From Bradyrhizobiaceae bacterium (lineage in GTDB: Bacteria > Pseudomonadota > Alphaproteobacteria > Rhizobiales > Xanthobacteraceae): a stretch of 56,143 nt of DNA. Below are positions 1-8,743 of the stretch, piece by piece. The stretch lies in contig CANKBJ010000008.1 of NCBI GenBank assembly GCA_947479905.1, forward strand, positions 1 to 56,143. The letters run 5' to 3'. Numbering within the stretch: the stretch's first letter is position 1; each line of letters begins with the position of its first letter. The notes under the pieces are model-generated. The model searched no databases, was not told the DNA's origin, and saw nothing but the letters and a program-made list of their open reading frames with translations. The translations under genes were made by a program, and so were the position numbers.

Positions 1-848
1 TGCTGGCGCTGTCGTGGGGCGGCCGGCGTTACGACTGGATCTCGGCCGAGATCGGCACGCTGTTTCTGATATCGGCGATCGTGTGGGCATTGTTCGCGTG
101 GCGGCTGGCGAGCGCGGCCGAACCGTTCCTGCCGCTCAGCGTTCTCGGCAATCCGGTGGTGCGATGCGCGGCTTTGGCTGGGGCGTGCAATATGGGCGTG
201 CTCGTGGGCATGACGATTTTCGTGCCGCTGTATTTCGAGATGGTGCTGCATCTCTCCGCCAGCCAGTCCGGCATGGCGCTGATCCCGCTGATGGGCGCGA
301 CGGTGGTATTGTCGACCATCACCGGACGGGCGATGATGCACATGGCGCGCTACAAGTGGATGTCGCTTTGCGGGCTTGCCGTCGCTATCGTCGCGCTTAT
401 TCCGCTCTCGATCTGGCCGGGCACGATGCCGATGGCGGCGGTGCTGCTGTTGATGACTTTGGTCGGCGCCGGCATCGGCACGGTGTTTCCGGTCTCGACG
501 GTCTGCCTGCAGAACGCGGTCGTGCGCTCGCAGATGGGCATCGCCACCGGCGCCGCCAACTTTTTCCGCGCGCTGTTTTCCTCGCTGGTGGTGGCGGTGC
601 TCGGCGCGATCGTCCTCGGCGGGCTGGGCGGCGTTGCCGGCATGTCGGTGGAGATGCTGGCGCGGCAGGCTTCGGCCAACGAACTGGGCTTCGCATTCCG
701 CTTCGTGTTTCTCGCCTGCGGCCTGGTGCTGACCTTCGGGCTGTGTTTCCTGATCGCGATGGAAGAAAAGCCGCTGAAAGGTCCGACGCCGCCGTCGGGC
801 GGCGCGACCGCGCCATCGGCGCCGGCAACGCCAATCCCGGCCGCCTGA
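1..848 (+). CDS. MFS multidrug exporter, DHA2/EmrB-type, C-terminal part (5' end outside window)
   Basis: The reading frame is already open at the window edge (first full codon at 3) and begins with LALSWGGRRYDW, the conserved loop of 14-helix DHA2 (EmrB/QacA-like) drug:H+ antiporters. At least six hydrophobic helices follow, then a Pro/Ala-rich cytoplasmic tail ending at the stop at 846-848. Such inner-membrane pumps export lipophilic drugs, often with an HlyD-type adaptor encoded upstream, which is not visible here. Roughly the N-terminal half lies before the window. It converges with the Crp/Fnr gene. The exact substrate cannot be told. Confidence 0.85.
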   Translation, partial: LALSWGGRRYDWISAEIGTLFLISAIVWALFAWRLASAAEPFLPLSVLGNPVVRCAALAGACNMGVLVGMTIFVPLYFEMVLHLSASQSGMALIPLMGATVVLSTITGRAMMHMARYKWMSLCGLAVAIVALIPLSIWPGTMPMAAVLLLMTLVGAGIGTVFPVSTVCLQNAVVRSQMGIATGAANFFRALFSSLVVAVLGAIVLGGLGGVAGMSVEMLARQASANELGFAFRFVFLACGLVLTFGLCFLIAMEEKPLKGPTPPSGGATAPSAPATPIPAA

Positions 849-862
849 GGCGACTTGTCCGC

Positions 863-1606
863 TTAGAGTTCGTCGGCGATGCGGCTCAAGCCCGGCTGAT
901 CGGCGATCGTCAGCGATCGCTCGTTGATCTCGAGCAGGCCGGCGCGGCGGAACTCCGCGATGATGTTGCCGACGTGAACGACGGTAAGGCCCACGGCGTC
1001 GGCGATGTGATGCTGGCGCAGCGGGAAGTCCATGGTCTTGTCCGGCATCATGCCGCGTTTGCGCAGCCGCTCGGCGAGCGTAAGGATCAGGCTGGCGATG
1101 CGCGCCGCGGCGCCGCGCCGGCCAAGGTCGATGGCAAGACGGTCGGCGCGCGCGCTCTCTTTGGCCGAAAAGCGGGACACGATGGCGAGCAGTTTGGGCT
1201 TGCGGGCCAGCGCCTGTTTGAGTTCGGCGCGCGGGAAGGCGCGGTAGCGCAGGTCGGTGACGGCATCCACTGAACAATGGATGACCGGATCAAAAATCAG
1301 CGCAGCCGACACCAGATCGCCGGGCAACAGGAACGACAGGATTTGCCGGCGGCCGTCCGACAATGTCGCCGATGTCGCCGCCCAGCCCTGACAAATGACC
1401 GGTACGCGCTCAAGCGGATCGCCCGCGCGCCAGAGCGAGCGTCGCGCCGGCGCGAAATGATCGTCGATCTTGGTGTCTACCAGCGCGTCCGCGAACGTCG
1501 CATCGGTAAAGATATGACAGAGATTGTCCTGGAACGCGGGGCAGGCGCCGCATGTGGGCGGATTGCCGGCCGTCGGACTTCCATTGCCGAGGGTCATCGT
1601 GGTCAT
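863..1606 (-). CDS. Crp/Fnr-family transcriptional regulator with FnrN-like N-terminal cysteines
   Basis: A 247-aa protein with an N-terminal cyclic-nucleotide-binding-type sensor fold (about residues 35-150) and a C-terminal Crp helix-turn-helix (about 185-240, LRQHHIADAVGLTVVHVGNI). Cysteines 19, 22 and 30 form C-x2-C-x7-C, the spacing used by FnrN/FnrL proteins for a [4Fe-4S] oxygen-sensing cluster, and C111 is a possible fourth ligand. The recognition helix lacks the Glu/Arg pair with which FNR reads TTGA, so its operator probably differs from a standard FNR box. It is the second gene of a minus-strand operon, 3 nt behind the hybrid kinase, so it is probably co-translated with it. The cluster ligation is inference. 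Confidence 0.85.
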   Translation of the reverse strand: MTTMTLGNGSPTAGNPPTCGACPAFQDNLCHIFTDATFADALVDTKIDDHFAPARRSLWRAGDPLERVPVICQGWAATSATLSDGRRQILSFLLPGDLVSAALIFDPVIHCSVDAVTDLRYRAFPRAELKQALARKPKLLAIVSRFSAKESARADRLAIDLGRRGAAARIASLILTLAERLRKRGMMPDKTMDFPLRQHHIADAVGLTVVHVGNIIAEFRRAGLLEINERSLTIADQPGLSRIADEL

Positions 1607-1609
1607 GGC

Positions 1610-4600
1610 CTAATTCACGAGCGCGGCGTCGAGCGCCTGCGCCAGGTGGGCGCTGGAAAACGGCTTTTCGAGAAAGGCGATGTTTTGAACCTTAAGCCAC
1701 TTGCGATGCTTTTCCGTTGGATTATAGCCCGACATGCATAGCACACCCATTTTGGGCCGCGCCCGCATCGCTTCCTTGACCAGCGCCACGCCGTCGAGCC
1801 CGCCGGGCAGGACAATGTCGGTCAGCGTGATATCGATATTGGCCGGCGATGCGATCAGGTCGATGGCTTCCATGCCGTTGGCGACGGCGTGGACCTTATA
1901 GCCGAGATGGCGCAGCTGCGCGGCGGTGACGACGCGCACGTCGGGATCGTCTTCGACCAGCAACACGGTCTTTTCGCGCGCGTTCGCCGGCGCGCCGGTC
2001 ACAAGGTCAGTTTCGTCGGCCTGGCTCTGGGATGCAATACGCGGCAGCCGGATGGTGATGGTGGTGCCGTTGCCGGGAGCGCTTTCGATGTCGATGGTGC
2101 CGCCGGACTGTTCGACAAATCCCTGCACCATGCTCAGGCCAAGCCCGCTGCCGAGGCCGTCGGGCTTGGTGGTGAAGAAGGGCTCAAAGGCGCGGGCGCG
2201 GACTTCATCGGTCATGCCGACGCCGGTGTCGCTGATGGTGACGCAGACTTCCTCGCCGGTCGGCCATCGCGGCGAAGCCTGCGCACCGTTCGAGACCGGC
2301 TGGCATTTGGTGGCGATGGTCAACTGGCCGCCCTCCGGCATGGCGTCGCGGGCGTTGAGCGCCAGATTGAGCAGGGCATTGGCCATCTGGTTGCGATCGA
2401 CGGAGATGACCGCCGCCTTGGCATCGAGCTGCGTCACCATATCGATGCCCTGGCCGAGCGTGCGTTGCAGAAGCCGCAACGTGTCGAGCACCAACTGGTC
2501 GATGGTCGCGGCCTCGGCGCGCAGCGGCGACTGGCGCGAGAAGGCGAGCAGGCGCCGCACCAATTCGCGCCCGCGTCGCGTCGCGCGCAACGCCGCGTCG
2601 ATCAATTCCGGATCGGCGGTCAGCCCGCGCGCGGCCGCGCCATCGACGAATTCGAGACTGCCGCCGATGACCGCGAGCAGGTTGTTGAAATCGTGGGCGA
2701 TGCCGGCGGTCAATTGGCCGACCGCTTCCATCTTCTGCATCTGGCTGAGCGTCATTTGCGCTTCCTCGCGCCGGCGCATCTCGGCGGCCAGTTCGGCGGT
2801 GCGCTCGGAGACGCGCGCTTCGAGTTCCTGATTGGCCCGCGCCAGGGTTTCCTCGGCGCGCCTGCGGACGGTGATATCCTGCACCGTGCCGAAAACGCCG
2901 GTAATATTGCCATTCCCGTCGCGGACCGGCGTCGACCAGTATTCGATGTCGATGGCTTGGCCGTCGGCGCGGAAGGCGCGCATGGTCACATGCGGAATTT
3001 CCTGGCCCGCCATCGCCTCGTCGCGGATTTTCTTGAGCAGCGGGCGGTCGTCGGGATGCACCAGTTCGTAGGCGCTGCGTAAAATCGGCGTGAATGTCTC
3101 AGGCGTTAGTCCGAAAATGCGGTAGATACCGTTCGACCAGACCAGATTGCCGCTGCCGCGGTCGATCTTGTAATGCCCCAGCAGCGCCATGCGCTCGGCG
3201 CGTTCGAGGTTGGCGTGGCTTTCGTTGATGATCGCTTCGGTGCGCTTGAGTGTCGTTATATCCTGCAGCGTGCTGAACTTGCCCGTTATGTTGCCATCCT
3301 TATCGCGGATCGGCACCGACCAGAGTTCGACATCGATGGTCTCGCCGTCGTCCAGGACCATGCGGATTGTCTTGCGGGGAACATCGATGCCCGCCATCAC
3401 ATCGCCGCGGTATTTGGCATGCGCCGCGCGGTCGTCGGGATGAATGAGTTGCCGCGCGCTTTCCGACGTCGGTATATACTTTTCCGGCGATCGGCGCATC
3501 ATGCGATAGATGCCGGCCGACCAGGTATAGGGACCATTGAGGTCTTCCCTGGTATGACCGAGCAGCGCCATGGCTTCGGCACGGGCAAGATTTTCACGGT
3601 TTTCCTTGACTTCGGCTTCCGAGCGCCGACGTTCGGTGACGTCTTGCACGGTGCCAAAATATCCAGTGATTGTGCCGTCAGCGTCGTAAACCGGCGTCGA
3701 CCAGCTTTCGACAATGGCGATCCGCCCGTCATCCTTGATAACGCGCGACGTCAAGGGAGACGCACCCCGTCCGTTGAGAGCCTGGTCCCGGTGCGCCTCC
3801 AAGTCCGCCAGGTCGTCGGGATGGAACATGGCGAAGACAGCTTCTTTGGTCGGCGTAAAATTTTCGGGAGACTTGCCGAAAATGCGATAGGCGCCTTGCG
3901 ACCAGGTCGATTTATTCGAGGCCTTGTCGAATTTGTAATGTCCGAGAAGAGTCATCGACTCGGCGCGGGCGAGATTGTCGTGGCTCTCCTTGAGGGCCAA
4001 TTCGGTTTGCCGGCGCTCGGTGACGTCTTGAACCGTGCCGAACATGCCGGTGACCGCGCCCTTGCTGTCGCGCAGCGGCGCCGACCAGATTTCGAACTGG
4101 ATATGCTTGCCGTCATCCTTGATGGCCCGTACCGTTATCGGCGGCAGGTCGGTTCCGGCCATGATCTTGGCACGGTGGTTTGCCAGCGTCTTTCGATCGT
4201 CGGGGTGGATGATTTCTAATGCGGATTCGAGCGTCGGCTTAAAGATTTTAGGCGGCTTGCCCATGATGCGATACGCGCCCTCGGACCAAGTATAGGTTCC
4301 AGTGGCGATCTCGTATTTGATGTGCCCCAAATGGGCCATCCGCTCGGCGCGCTCCAGATTGCTGAAATTCTCCTTGAGCGCGGCATCGATCTGGGTGCGG
4401 ACGGTTACGTCCTGGAGTGTGCCATACATGCCGGTGACCGCGCCGTCGTCGGCATAGACCGGCCTTGACCAGCCTTCGACATAGATGATCTGGCCGTCGT
4501 CCCTGACGGCGCGCAACGTGATGCGCGGAACTTCGAGGCCCGCCATCGTGTCCTTGCGATATTGCTCCAGGATGGGCCGGTCTTCCGGGAGCATCAGGTC

Positions 4601-6238
4601 GATGATGGAAGTCGACGTCGGGACAAAGCTGGCCGGGGATTTGCCGAAGATGCGATACATGCCCTCGGACCATGTGAACGTCCTGGCGGCGATGTCGTAT
4701 TTGTAATTGCCGAGCAGGGCCAGGGTTTCCGCCCGCGCAAGGTCGCTGAGGCTTTCCTCGATCAGGGCTTCGGACCGTTTGCGCTCGGTGATGTCGGTGA
4801 TGGTGCCGAGCATGCGAACGGCGCGGTTTTCCGAATTTCGTATCAGCTTGCCGCGACTGTGCACCCAGCGATAGTCGCCGTTCTTGTGGCGCAGCCGAAA
4901 ATCCAGAGCGTAGGGTTTGTCTTGTTCGAGATGAGCCCGGAGCGCCTCGGAAACCGCGGCCTTGTCGTCGGGGTGGATGAGACCGAAGAACGTTGCCGCG
5001 GTGTGGGGAAGTTCGTCTTCGGCGAAGCCCAAAATACTTTTCCAGCGGGTGGAAAGGTAATCCTCATCGGTCAGAAGGTTCCAGTCCCAGATGCCGTCGT
5101 TGACGGCGGTTTCGACCAACTGGTAGCGCTCCTGGCTCAGCCTCAGGGCGTCCTTCGCCTGTGTCATCACGGACGTCGTCTCAATCAGCTTCTTCTCGCG
5201 CTTTGCGCCAAAACCGATGGCGATCAAGATAACGAACGTCAGCGTCACGGCGATGAACCAATAGACGCGCGCGTTTTCGTCGGCGCGCCGGAACACTTCG
5301 ACTTCCGAAATTGTGACAAGGGCGATCTGCGGATAGGAACTGAGTACCCGGTAGGAAACCATTCGGCGGACATTGTTGAAAACGCCGGGGACGCTCCAGT
5401 AATGGCCCGTACCCACCTTGAGCGCGCGTCCCAAAGTTTCCGGGATCAGCCGAACCTCGCGTCCGATGTTTTCCCAATCGACATTGCCGTTGACCGAGCG
5501 CGTGCGCAGATAGCTGTCGAGGCCGACCAGGGCGATACTGCCGTCCGGGCCGAGATCGATCTGGCCAATATTGCTTATGAGCCTGCTGGGATCGAGCAGG
5601 GCCGTGACGACGCCGGCGAATGTTCCGTCCGCCGCCGTGAGGCGGCGGCTTACCGGGATTGTCCACTTGCCATTGAATTTCAGGATTATGGGCTTGCCGA
5701 TGAGCAACTCGTCAGCGGCGGAGTTGACATGAGCGCGAAAGCCGTCTTGTCCGCTGCGATCGGTGCCAATGATTTCCTTCGAGAAACTGGAATCGACGAC
5801 GCGGCCATTGGCGTCGCAGATCATGAAGTAGGATGTCAGTTCGCTCTTGAAAGAGGGATCTTGCACCCAGGCGGAAAGCTCAAACGTCGCGGGACTCTGC
5901 CGATATAATTTTCCGAGAAATAAAAGGTTGTTATCGAGGCTCTTGAAGATATGTGAAAAGGATCCGTCCACGACGCGGGCGAGATTGTCGCCGCGCGTTC
6001 CAGCATCGTATTCAGCGGTCTTCCTGTCGACGACGATCAAATAGGTGAGGGCGCAATAGATGAACACCAGCATCGCGATGCCGAGATAGGTGACCGGCTG
6101 CGCCCAGGCGCGCGCGCGGTCGCGCAACTGCGACAGGCGCAGACGCTCGGCTGTCCGGCGCCAGACATTGGCTTCGCGACCACTTGGCATGGCTGCCGGC
6201 GGCGGAGCGGTTCCCGGAGCCGTCGTTGAATGGGGCAC
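1610..6238 (-). CDS. Hybrid histidine kinase with dCACHE-like sensor, six PAS domains and a receiver
   Basis: A 1542-aa inner-membrane sensor kinase. TM1 is near residues 48-70, followed by a periplasmic Cache-type region to about 320 and TM2 near 322-343. Six PAS_3-type domains come next (about 370-490, then five tandem copies of about 127 residues to roughly 1125, each starting near N-L-x-R-A-E-x-M-x-L-L-G and containing TWSxGxYRIxGxxP). A coiled coil leads into the HisKA phospho-acceptor (AHDFNN, about 1179), a HATPase (DTGVGM, GSGLGLSMVQG) and a C-terminal receiver with phosphorylatable Asp in LTDIVLPGG. The GTG start at 6238 is chosen because GGAGG lies at 6248-6252, nine nt upstream; an ATG at 6190 is the alternative. 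It is co-transcribed with the Crp/Fnr gene. The ligand is unknown. Confidence 0.93.
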   Translation of the reverse strand: MPHSTTAPGTAPPPAAMPSGREANVWRRTAERLRLSQLRDRARAWAQPVTYLGIAMLVFIYCALTYLIVVDRKTAEYDAGTRGDNLARVVDGSFSHIFKSLDNNLLFLGKLYRQSPATFELSAWVQDPSFKSELTSYFMICDANGRVVDSSFSKEIIGTDRSGQDGFRAHVNSAADELLIGKPIILKFNGKWTIPVSRRLTAADGTFAGVVTALLDPSRLISNIGQIDLGPDGSIALVGLDSYLRTRSVNGNVDWENIGREVRLIPETLGRALKVGTGHYWSVPGVFNNVRRMVSYRVLSSYPQIALVTISEVEVFRRADENARVYWFIAVTLTFVILIAIGFGAKREKKLIETTSVMTQAKDALRLSQERYQLVETAVNDGIWDWNLLTDEDYLSTRWKSILGFAEDELPHTAATFFGLIHPDDKAAVSEALRAHLEQDKPYALDFRLRHKNGDYRWVHSRGKLIRNSENRAVRMLGTITDITERKRSEALIEESLSDLARAETLALLGNYKYDIAARTFTWSEGMYRIFGKSPASFVPTSTSIIDLMLPEDRPILEQYRKDTMAGLEVPRITLRAVRDDGQIIYVEGWSRPVYADDGAVTGMYGTLQDVTVRTQIDAALKENFSNLERAERMAHLGHIKYEIATGTYTWSEGAYRIMGKPPKIFKPTLESALEIIHPDDRKTLANHRAKIMAGTDLPPITVRAIKDDGKHIQFEIWSAPLRDSKGAVTGMFGTVQDVTERRQTELALKESHDNLARAESMTLLGHYKFDKASNKSTWSQGAYRIFGKSPENFTPTKEAVFAMFHPDDLADLEAHRDQALNGRGASPLTSRVIKDDGRIAIVESWSTPVYDADGTITGYFGTVQDVTERRRSEAEVKENRENLARAEAMALLGHTREDLNGPYTWSAGIYRMMRRSPEKYIPTSESARQLIHPDDRAAHAKYRGDVMAGIDVPRKTIRMVLDDGETIDVELWSVPIRDKDGNITGKFSTLQDITTLKRTEAIINESHANLERAERMALLGHYKIDRGSGNLVWSNGIYRIFGLTPETFTPILRSAYELVHPDDRPLLKKIRDEAMAGQEIPHVTMRAFRADGQAIDIEYWSTPVRDGNGNITGVFGTVQDITVRRRAEETLARANQELEARVSERTAELAAEMRRREEAQMTLSQMQKMEAVGQLTAGIAHDFNNLLAVIGGSLEFVDGAAARGLTADPELIDAALRATRRGRELVRRLLAFSRQSPLRAEAATIDQLVLDTLRLLQRTLGQGIDMVTQLDAKAAVISVDRNQMANALLNLALNARDAMPEGGQLTIATKCQPVSNGAQASPRWPTGEEVCVTISDTGVGMTDEVRARAFEPFFTTKPDGLGSGLGLSMVQGFVEQSGGTIDIESAPGNGTTITIRLPRIASQSQADETDLVTGAPANAREKTVLLVEDDPDVRVVTAAQLRHLGYKVHAVANGMEAIDLIASPANIDITLTDIVLPGGLDGVALVKEAMRARPKMGVLCMSGYNPTEKHRKWLKVQNIAFLEKPFSSAHLAQALDAALVN

Positions 6239-6417
6239 TGGAACAAGCCTCCGCCGGGCGCAATATGCCCACGACTCGTAAGGTATCCCAGCACATTATC
6301 CCAATGTAATTTAGATATTCGTTCACCGGCACAGTTATTCACACGGATTGCGTCGAAGAGTACCGCCGGCGGACGACGGAGGCGGCTAGCGGCGTTTAGA
6401 GGCGGAACCGCGGTGCC

Positions 6418-7323
6418 TTATGCCTTGATAAAAGTTCCATTGCGTAATTCAGAAACGGCCTGGTGTAGTTCCGACTGTGTGTTCATGACGATCGGGCCAT
6501 ACCATGCTACCGGTTCCTCGATCGGTTTGCCTGAAACCAACAGGAAGCGGATACCCTTCTCGCCAGCCTGCACGGTGACCTCGTCGCCGCGGTCGAACAG
6601 CACCAGCGACCGATCGCCGGCCGGTTCGCGGAAAACAATTTCCTGACCATCGACTTCTTTCTCGGTCAAGACGCCGAACGGCTTCGACGCATAGGCGAAC
6701 TGGCCGTCGCCTTCGAAGATATAGGCGAAGGCGTGACGCTCGACTTCGACCTTGAAGGTCTTGCGTTTGCCGGCCGGAACGAAGATGTCGACGTAGCGCG
6801 GATCGGCGGCGACGCCTTCGACCGGACCGCGTTTGCCCCAGAACTCGCCGCTGACGATGCGCGCGCGGCTGCCGTCATCGTCGATGACTTCCGGCACGTC
6901 GGCGCCCTTGATGTCCTGATAGCGCGGCGCGGTCATCTTCAACGCTTTGGGCAGATTGGCCCAGAGCTGGAAGCCGTGCATGCGGCCTTGCGCATCGCCC
7001 ATCGGCATTTCCTGATGCATGATGCCGCGGCCCGCGGTCATCCACTGCACATCGCCTTTGCCGAGTGTGCCGTGGCTGCCGAGACTGTCTCGATGTTCGA
7101 CCGAGCCTTCCAGAATATAGGTGACCGTCTCGATGCCGCGATGCGGATGCCAAGGGAAGCCGGCGAGATAATCGTCCGGACGATCGTTGCGGAAGTCATC
7201 GAACAGCAGGAACGGATCGGTCTCTGATGTTTCGCCGAAGCCGAAGGCGCGGCGCAGCTTGACGCCGGCGCCTTCCATGGTCGGCTTGGACTCGATGATG
7301 CGTTTGACGGGGCGGATGGACAT
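6418..7323 (-). CDS. Pirin family protein (cupin, quercetinase-like)
   Basis: A 301-aa bicupin. The N-terminal cupin carries the metal-binding pirin signature FPWHPHRGIETVTYI followed by SHGTLGKGDVQWMTAGRGIMHQE, which supplies the His/His/His/Glu iron ligands. The C-terminal half holds the Pirin_C domain. Bacterial pirins are cytoplasmic and have quercetin 2,3-dioxygenase activity or act as redox-linked regulators. It lies 17 nt behind the FMN reductase gene in the same orientation, with an AAAGGA ribosome site before the ATG. Co-expression with the reductase under the divergent HxlR regulator suggests a role in handling quinones or electrophiles (inference). Confidence 0.93.
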   Translation of the reverse strand: MSIRPVKRIIESKPTMEGAGVKLRRAFGFGETSETDPFLLFDDFRNDRPDDYLAGFPWHPHRGIETVTYILEGSVEHRDSLGSHGTLGKGDVQWMTAGRGIMHQEMPMGDAQGRMHGFQLWANLPKALKMTAPRYQDIKGADVPEVIDDDGSRARIVSGEFWGKRGPVEGVAADPRYVDIFVPAGKRKTFKVEVERHAFAYIFEGDGQFAYASKPFGVLTEKEVDGQEIVFREPAGDRSLVLFDRGDEVTVQAGEKGIRFLLVSGKPIEEPVAWYGPIVMNTQSELHQAVSELRNGTFIKA

Positions 7324-7340
7324 GACGTTTATCCTTTCTG

Positions 7341-7892
7341 TTAGGCCGCCAGCTTGCCGGCGAAGGCGGCGAATTTATCGACGAACGCCGTGAGGAAGGT
7401 CTTGACGTTCGGATCGGTGACGCCGTGCGCGGCGTCGATCGTCTCCGGCTTGAACCGGATGTAGGCCTCGCCGCCGACCAGATGCAGACCCTGATCGCCG
7501 AGCACGGCGCGCAGGTGCTGCTGCACGACGGCGGTGGAAATGACGCCGGGCGAGGCGCCGATGACGGCGGCGGGCTTGTCCGGCCACGAGGTCTTGCCCC
7601 AGGGCCGCATGCCCCAGTCGATGGCGTTCTTCAGTACCGCGGGAATCGAGCGGCTGTGTTCGGGCGACACGAACAGCAAAGCCTGCGAGCTTTCGACCGC
7701 CGCCTTGAAGCGGGCGACCGGGGCGGGCACCGGATTTTCGTGGTCCTGATTGTACATCGGCAAGTCGTCGATCTGGATGAAAGTGGCGTCGAAAGCGTCA
7801 CCGCCGAGGGCGGCCAGAGCCTGCGCCAGTTTGCGGTTGATCGACTCGCGCCGGTTGCTGCCGACGATGACGCCGAGCTTGAGTTTAGCCAT
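7341..7892 (-). CDS. NADPH-dependent FMN reductase
   Basis: A 183-aa flavodoxin-fold reductase of the ArsH/ChrR/YieF group. It shows the N-terminal phosphate loop GVIVGSNRRESINRKLA and the SPEHSRSIPAVLKNAIDW motif typical of FMN-binding NAD(P)H:quinone/azo reductases. An upstream extension of the frame to 8210 was rejected because it overlaps the divergent HxlR gene; the ATG at 7892 gives the canonical MAKLKLGVIVGS start. It is the first gene of a two-gene unit with pirin and divergent from the HxlR regulator with 55 bp between them, the usual layout for redox-sensing HxlR control. Confidence 0.93.
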   Translation of the reverse strand: MAKLKLGVIVGSNRRESINRKLAQALAALGGDAFDATFIQIDDLPMYNQDHENPVPAPVARFKAAVESSQALLFVSPEHSRSIPAVLKNAIDWGMRPWGKTSWPDKPAAVIGASPGVISTAVVQQHLRAVLGDQGLHLVGGEAYIRFKPETIDAAHGVTDPNVKTFLTAFVDKFAAFAGKLAA

Positions 7893-7920
7893 GAAAGTGC
7901 CTATCTCTTGGACCGTGGGG

Positions 7921-7934
7921 TTACGAATGATTAC
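7921..7934 (+). promoter_or_regulatory. Candidate HxlR operator between divergent genes
   Basis: TTAC occurs at 7921-7924 and again at 7931-7934, exactly one helical turn apart, in the 55-bp gap between the FMN reductase and HxlR genes. HxlR-type regulators usually autoregulate from such gaps. The motif is short and the assignment is tentative. Confidence 0.25.
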
Positions 7935-7947
7935 CAAGGCTAGATAG

Positions 7948-8352
7948 ATGACCGCGAAAAAGGCACAAGAAGGCACAGAGGCGATACCCGGTAATCTGCA
8001 TGTGCCCGAGGACTGCCGGGCGGTCAGCGAAGTGCTGTCGCGCGTCGGCGATAAATGGACGGTCCTCGTGGTGTCGACGCTCGGCGACGGGCCGAAACGC
8101 TTCAACGAATTGCGCCGCGCGCTCGGCAGCATTTCGCAACGCATGCTGACCTTGACGGTGCGGGCGCTGGAGCGCGACGGTCTGGTGACGCGCACGGTGT
8201 TTCCCACCAACCCGCCGCGGGTGGATTATGAATTGACCCAGCTCGGCCGCTCGCTGCTTGAGCCGGTGAGCGCGCTCGGCACCTGGGCGCGGCACAACCG
8301 GCCGGCCATTCAGCAATCGCGGCAGCGTTTCGACGCCGCCGCAGGCGAATAA
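7948..8352 (+). CDS. HxlR-family winged-helix transcriptional regulator
   Basis: A 134-aa regulator with the HxlR signature: [20 protein letters not shown], then [31 protein letters not shown] and the wing residues [12 protein letters not shown]. Cys23 sits just before the first helix, where YodB/QorR-like members have their redox-sensing cysteine. These dimeric repressors respond to quinones, diamide or hypochlorite and control adjacent oxidoreductases. The divergent FMN reductase-pirin pair is the obvious target (inference from position). Confidence 0.93.
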   Translation: MTAKKAQEGTEAIPGNLHVPEDCRAVSEVLSRVGDKWTVLVVSTLGDGPKRFNELRRALGSISQRMLTLTVRALERDGLVTRTVFPTNPPRVDYELTQLGRSLLEPVSALGTWARHNRPAIQQSRQRFDAAAGE

Positions 8353-8485
8353 AAATACATATAGCTGAAGTAGTTATGATTCGCGTTGTGTCGGCTATCG
8401 GACGGAGTTTCAACTTGTCCGGGTTTCGCAACTCCGACATATTGGAACCTGAAGGTGTTTCGCTACCTATTCGGCATTAACAAGG

Positions 8486-8740
8486 ATGCCCGTGGTGCCG
8501 CGTTACTTTTTCCATTTCTCCGATGGGAAGCGCCGGTTTTCGGATGCGCAGGGCGTTGAGTTGAACGGCATGGCGTCGGCGCGGGCGCACGCGATCCGGC
8601 AGGTGCGCGATCTCAAAGCCGCGATGTGCGATCCCGGCATTCAGGATCTGTCCGGCTGGTCGATGACGGTGGTCGATGCCGACGATCACATCATTTTCGA
8701 GACCGGCTTCGATCTGAAGGTGACGAGCGCCGGCGGCTGA
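8486..8740 (+). CDS. DUF6894-like small protein
   Basis: An 84-aa protein starting MPVVPRYFFHFSDGKRRFSDAQG, the signature of a small family very common in Rhizobiales (PRYFFH, D-x-G-x-E, then a central A-x-x-x-A helix and a C-terminal F-E-T segment). No signal peptide or membrane helix. Function unknown. It stands alone, with an AAGG ribosome site just before the ATG, and converges with the APC permease, whose stop is 4 nt away. Confidence 0.8.
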   Translation: MPVVPRYFFHFSDGKRRFSDAQGVELNGMASARAHAIRQVRDLKAAMCDPGIQDLSGWSMTVVDADDHIIFETGFDLKVTSAGG

Positions 8741-8743
8741 GGA

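Noticed and set aside
14-1273. Long open frame (419 codons) on the plus strand overlapping the exporter and Crp/Fnr genes
   Set aside because: Arg/Gly-rich shadow frame of high-GC DNA; both overlapped genes have clear family signatures.
1889-5908. Several long plus-strand frames opposite the hybrid kinase
   Set aside because: They repeat with the PAS copies on the other strand and encode low-complexity sequence with no domain.
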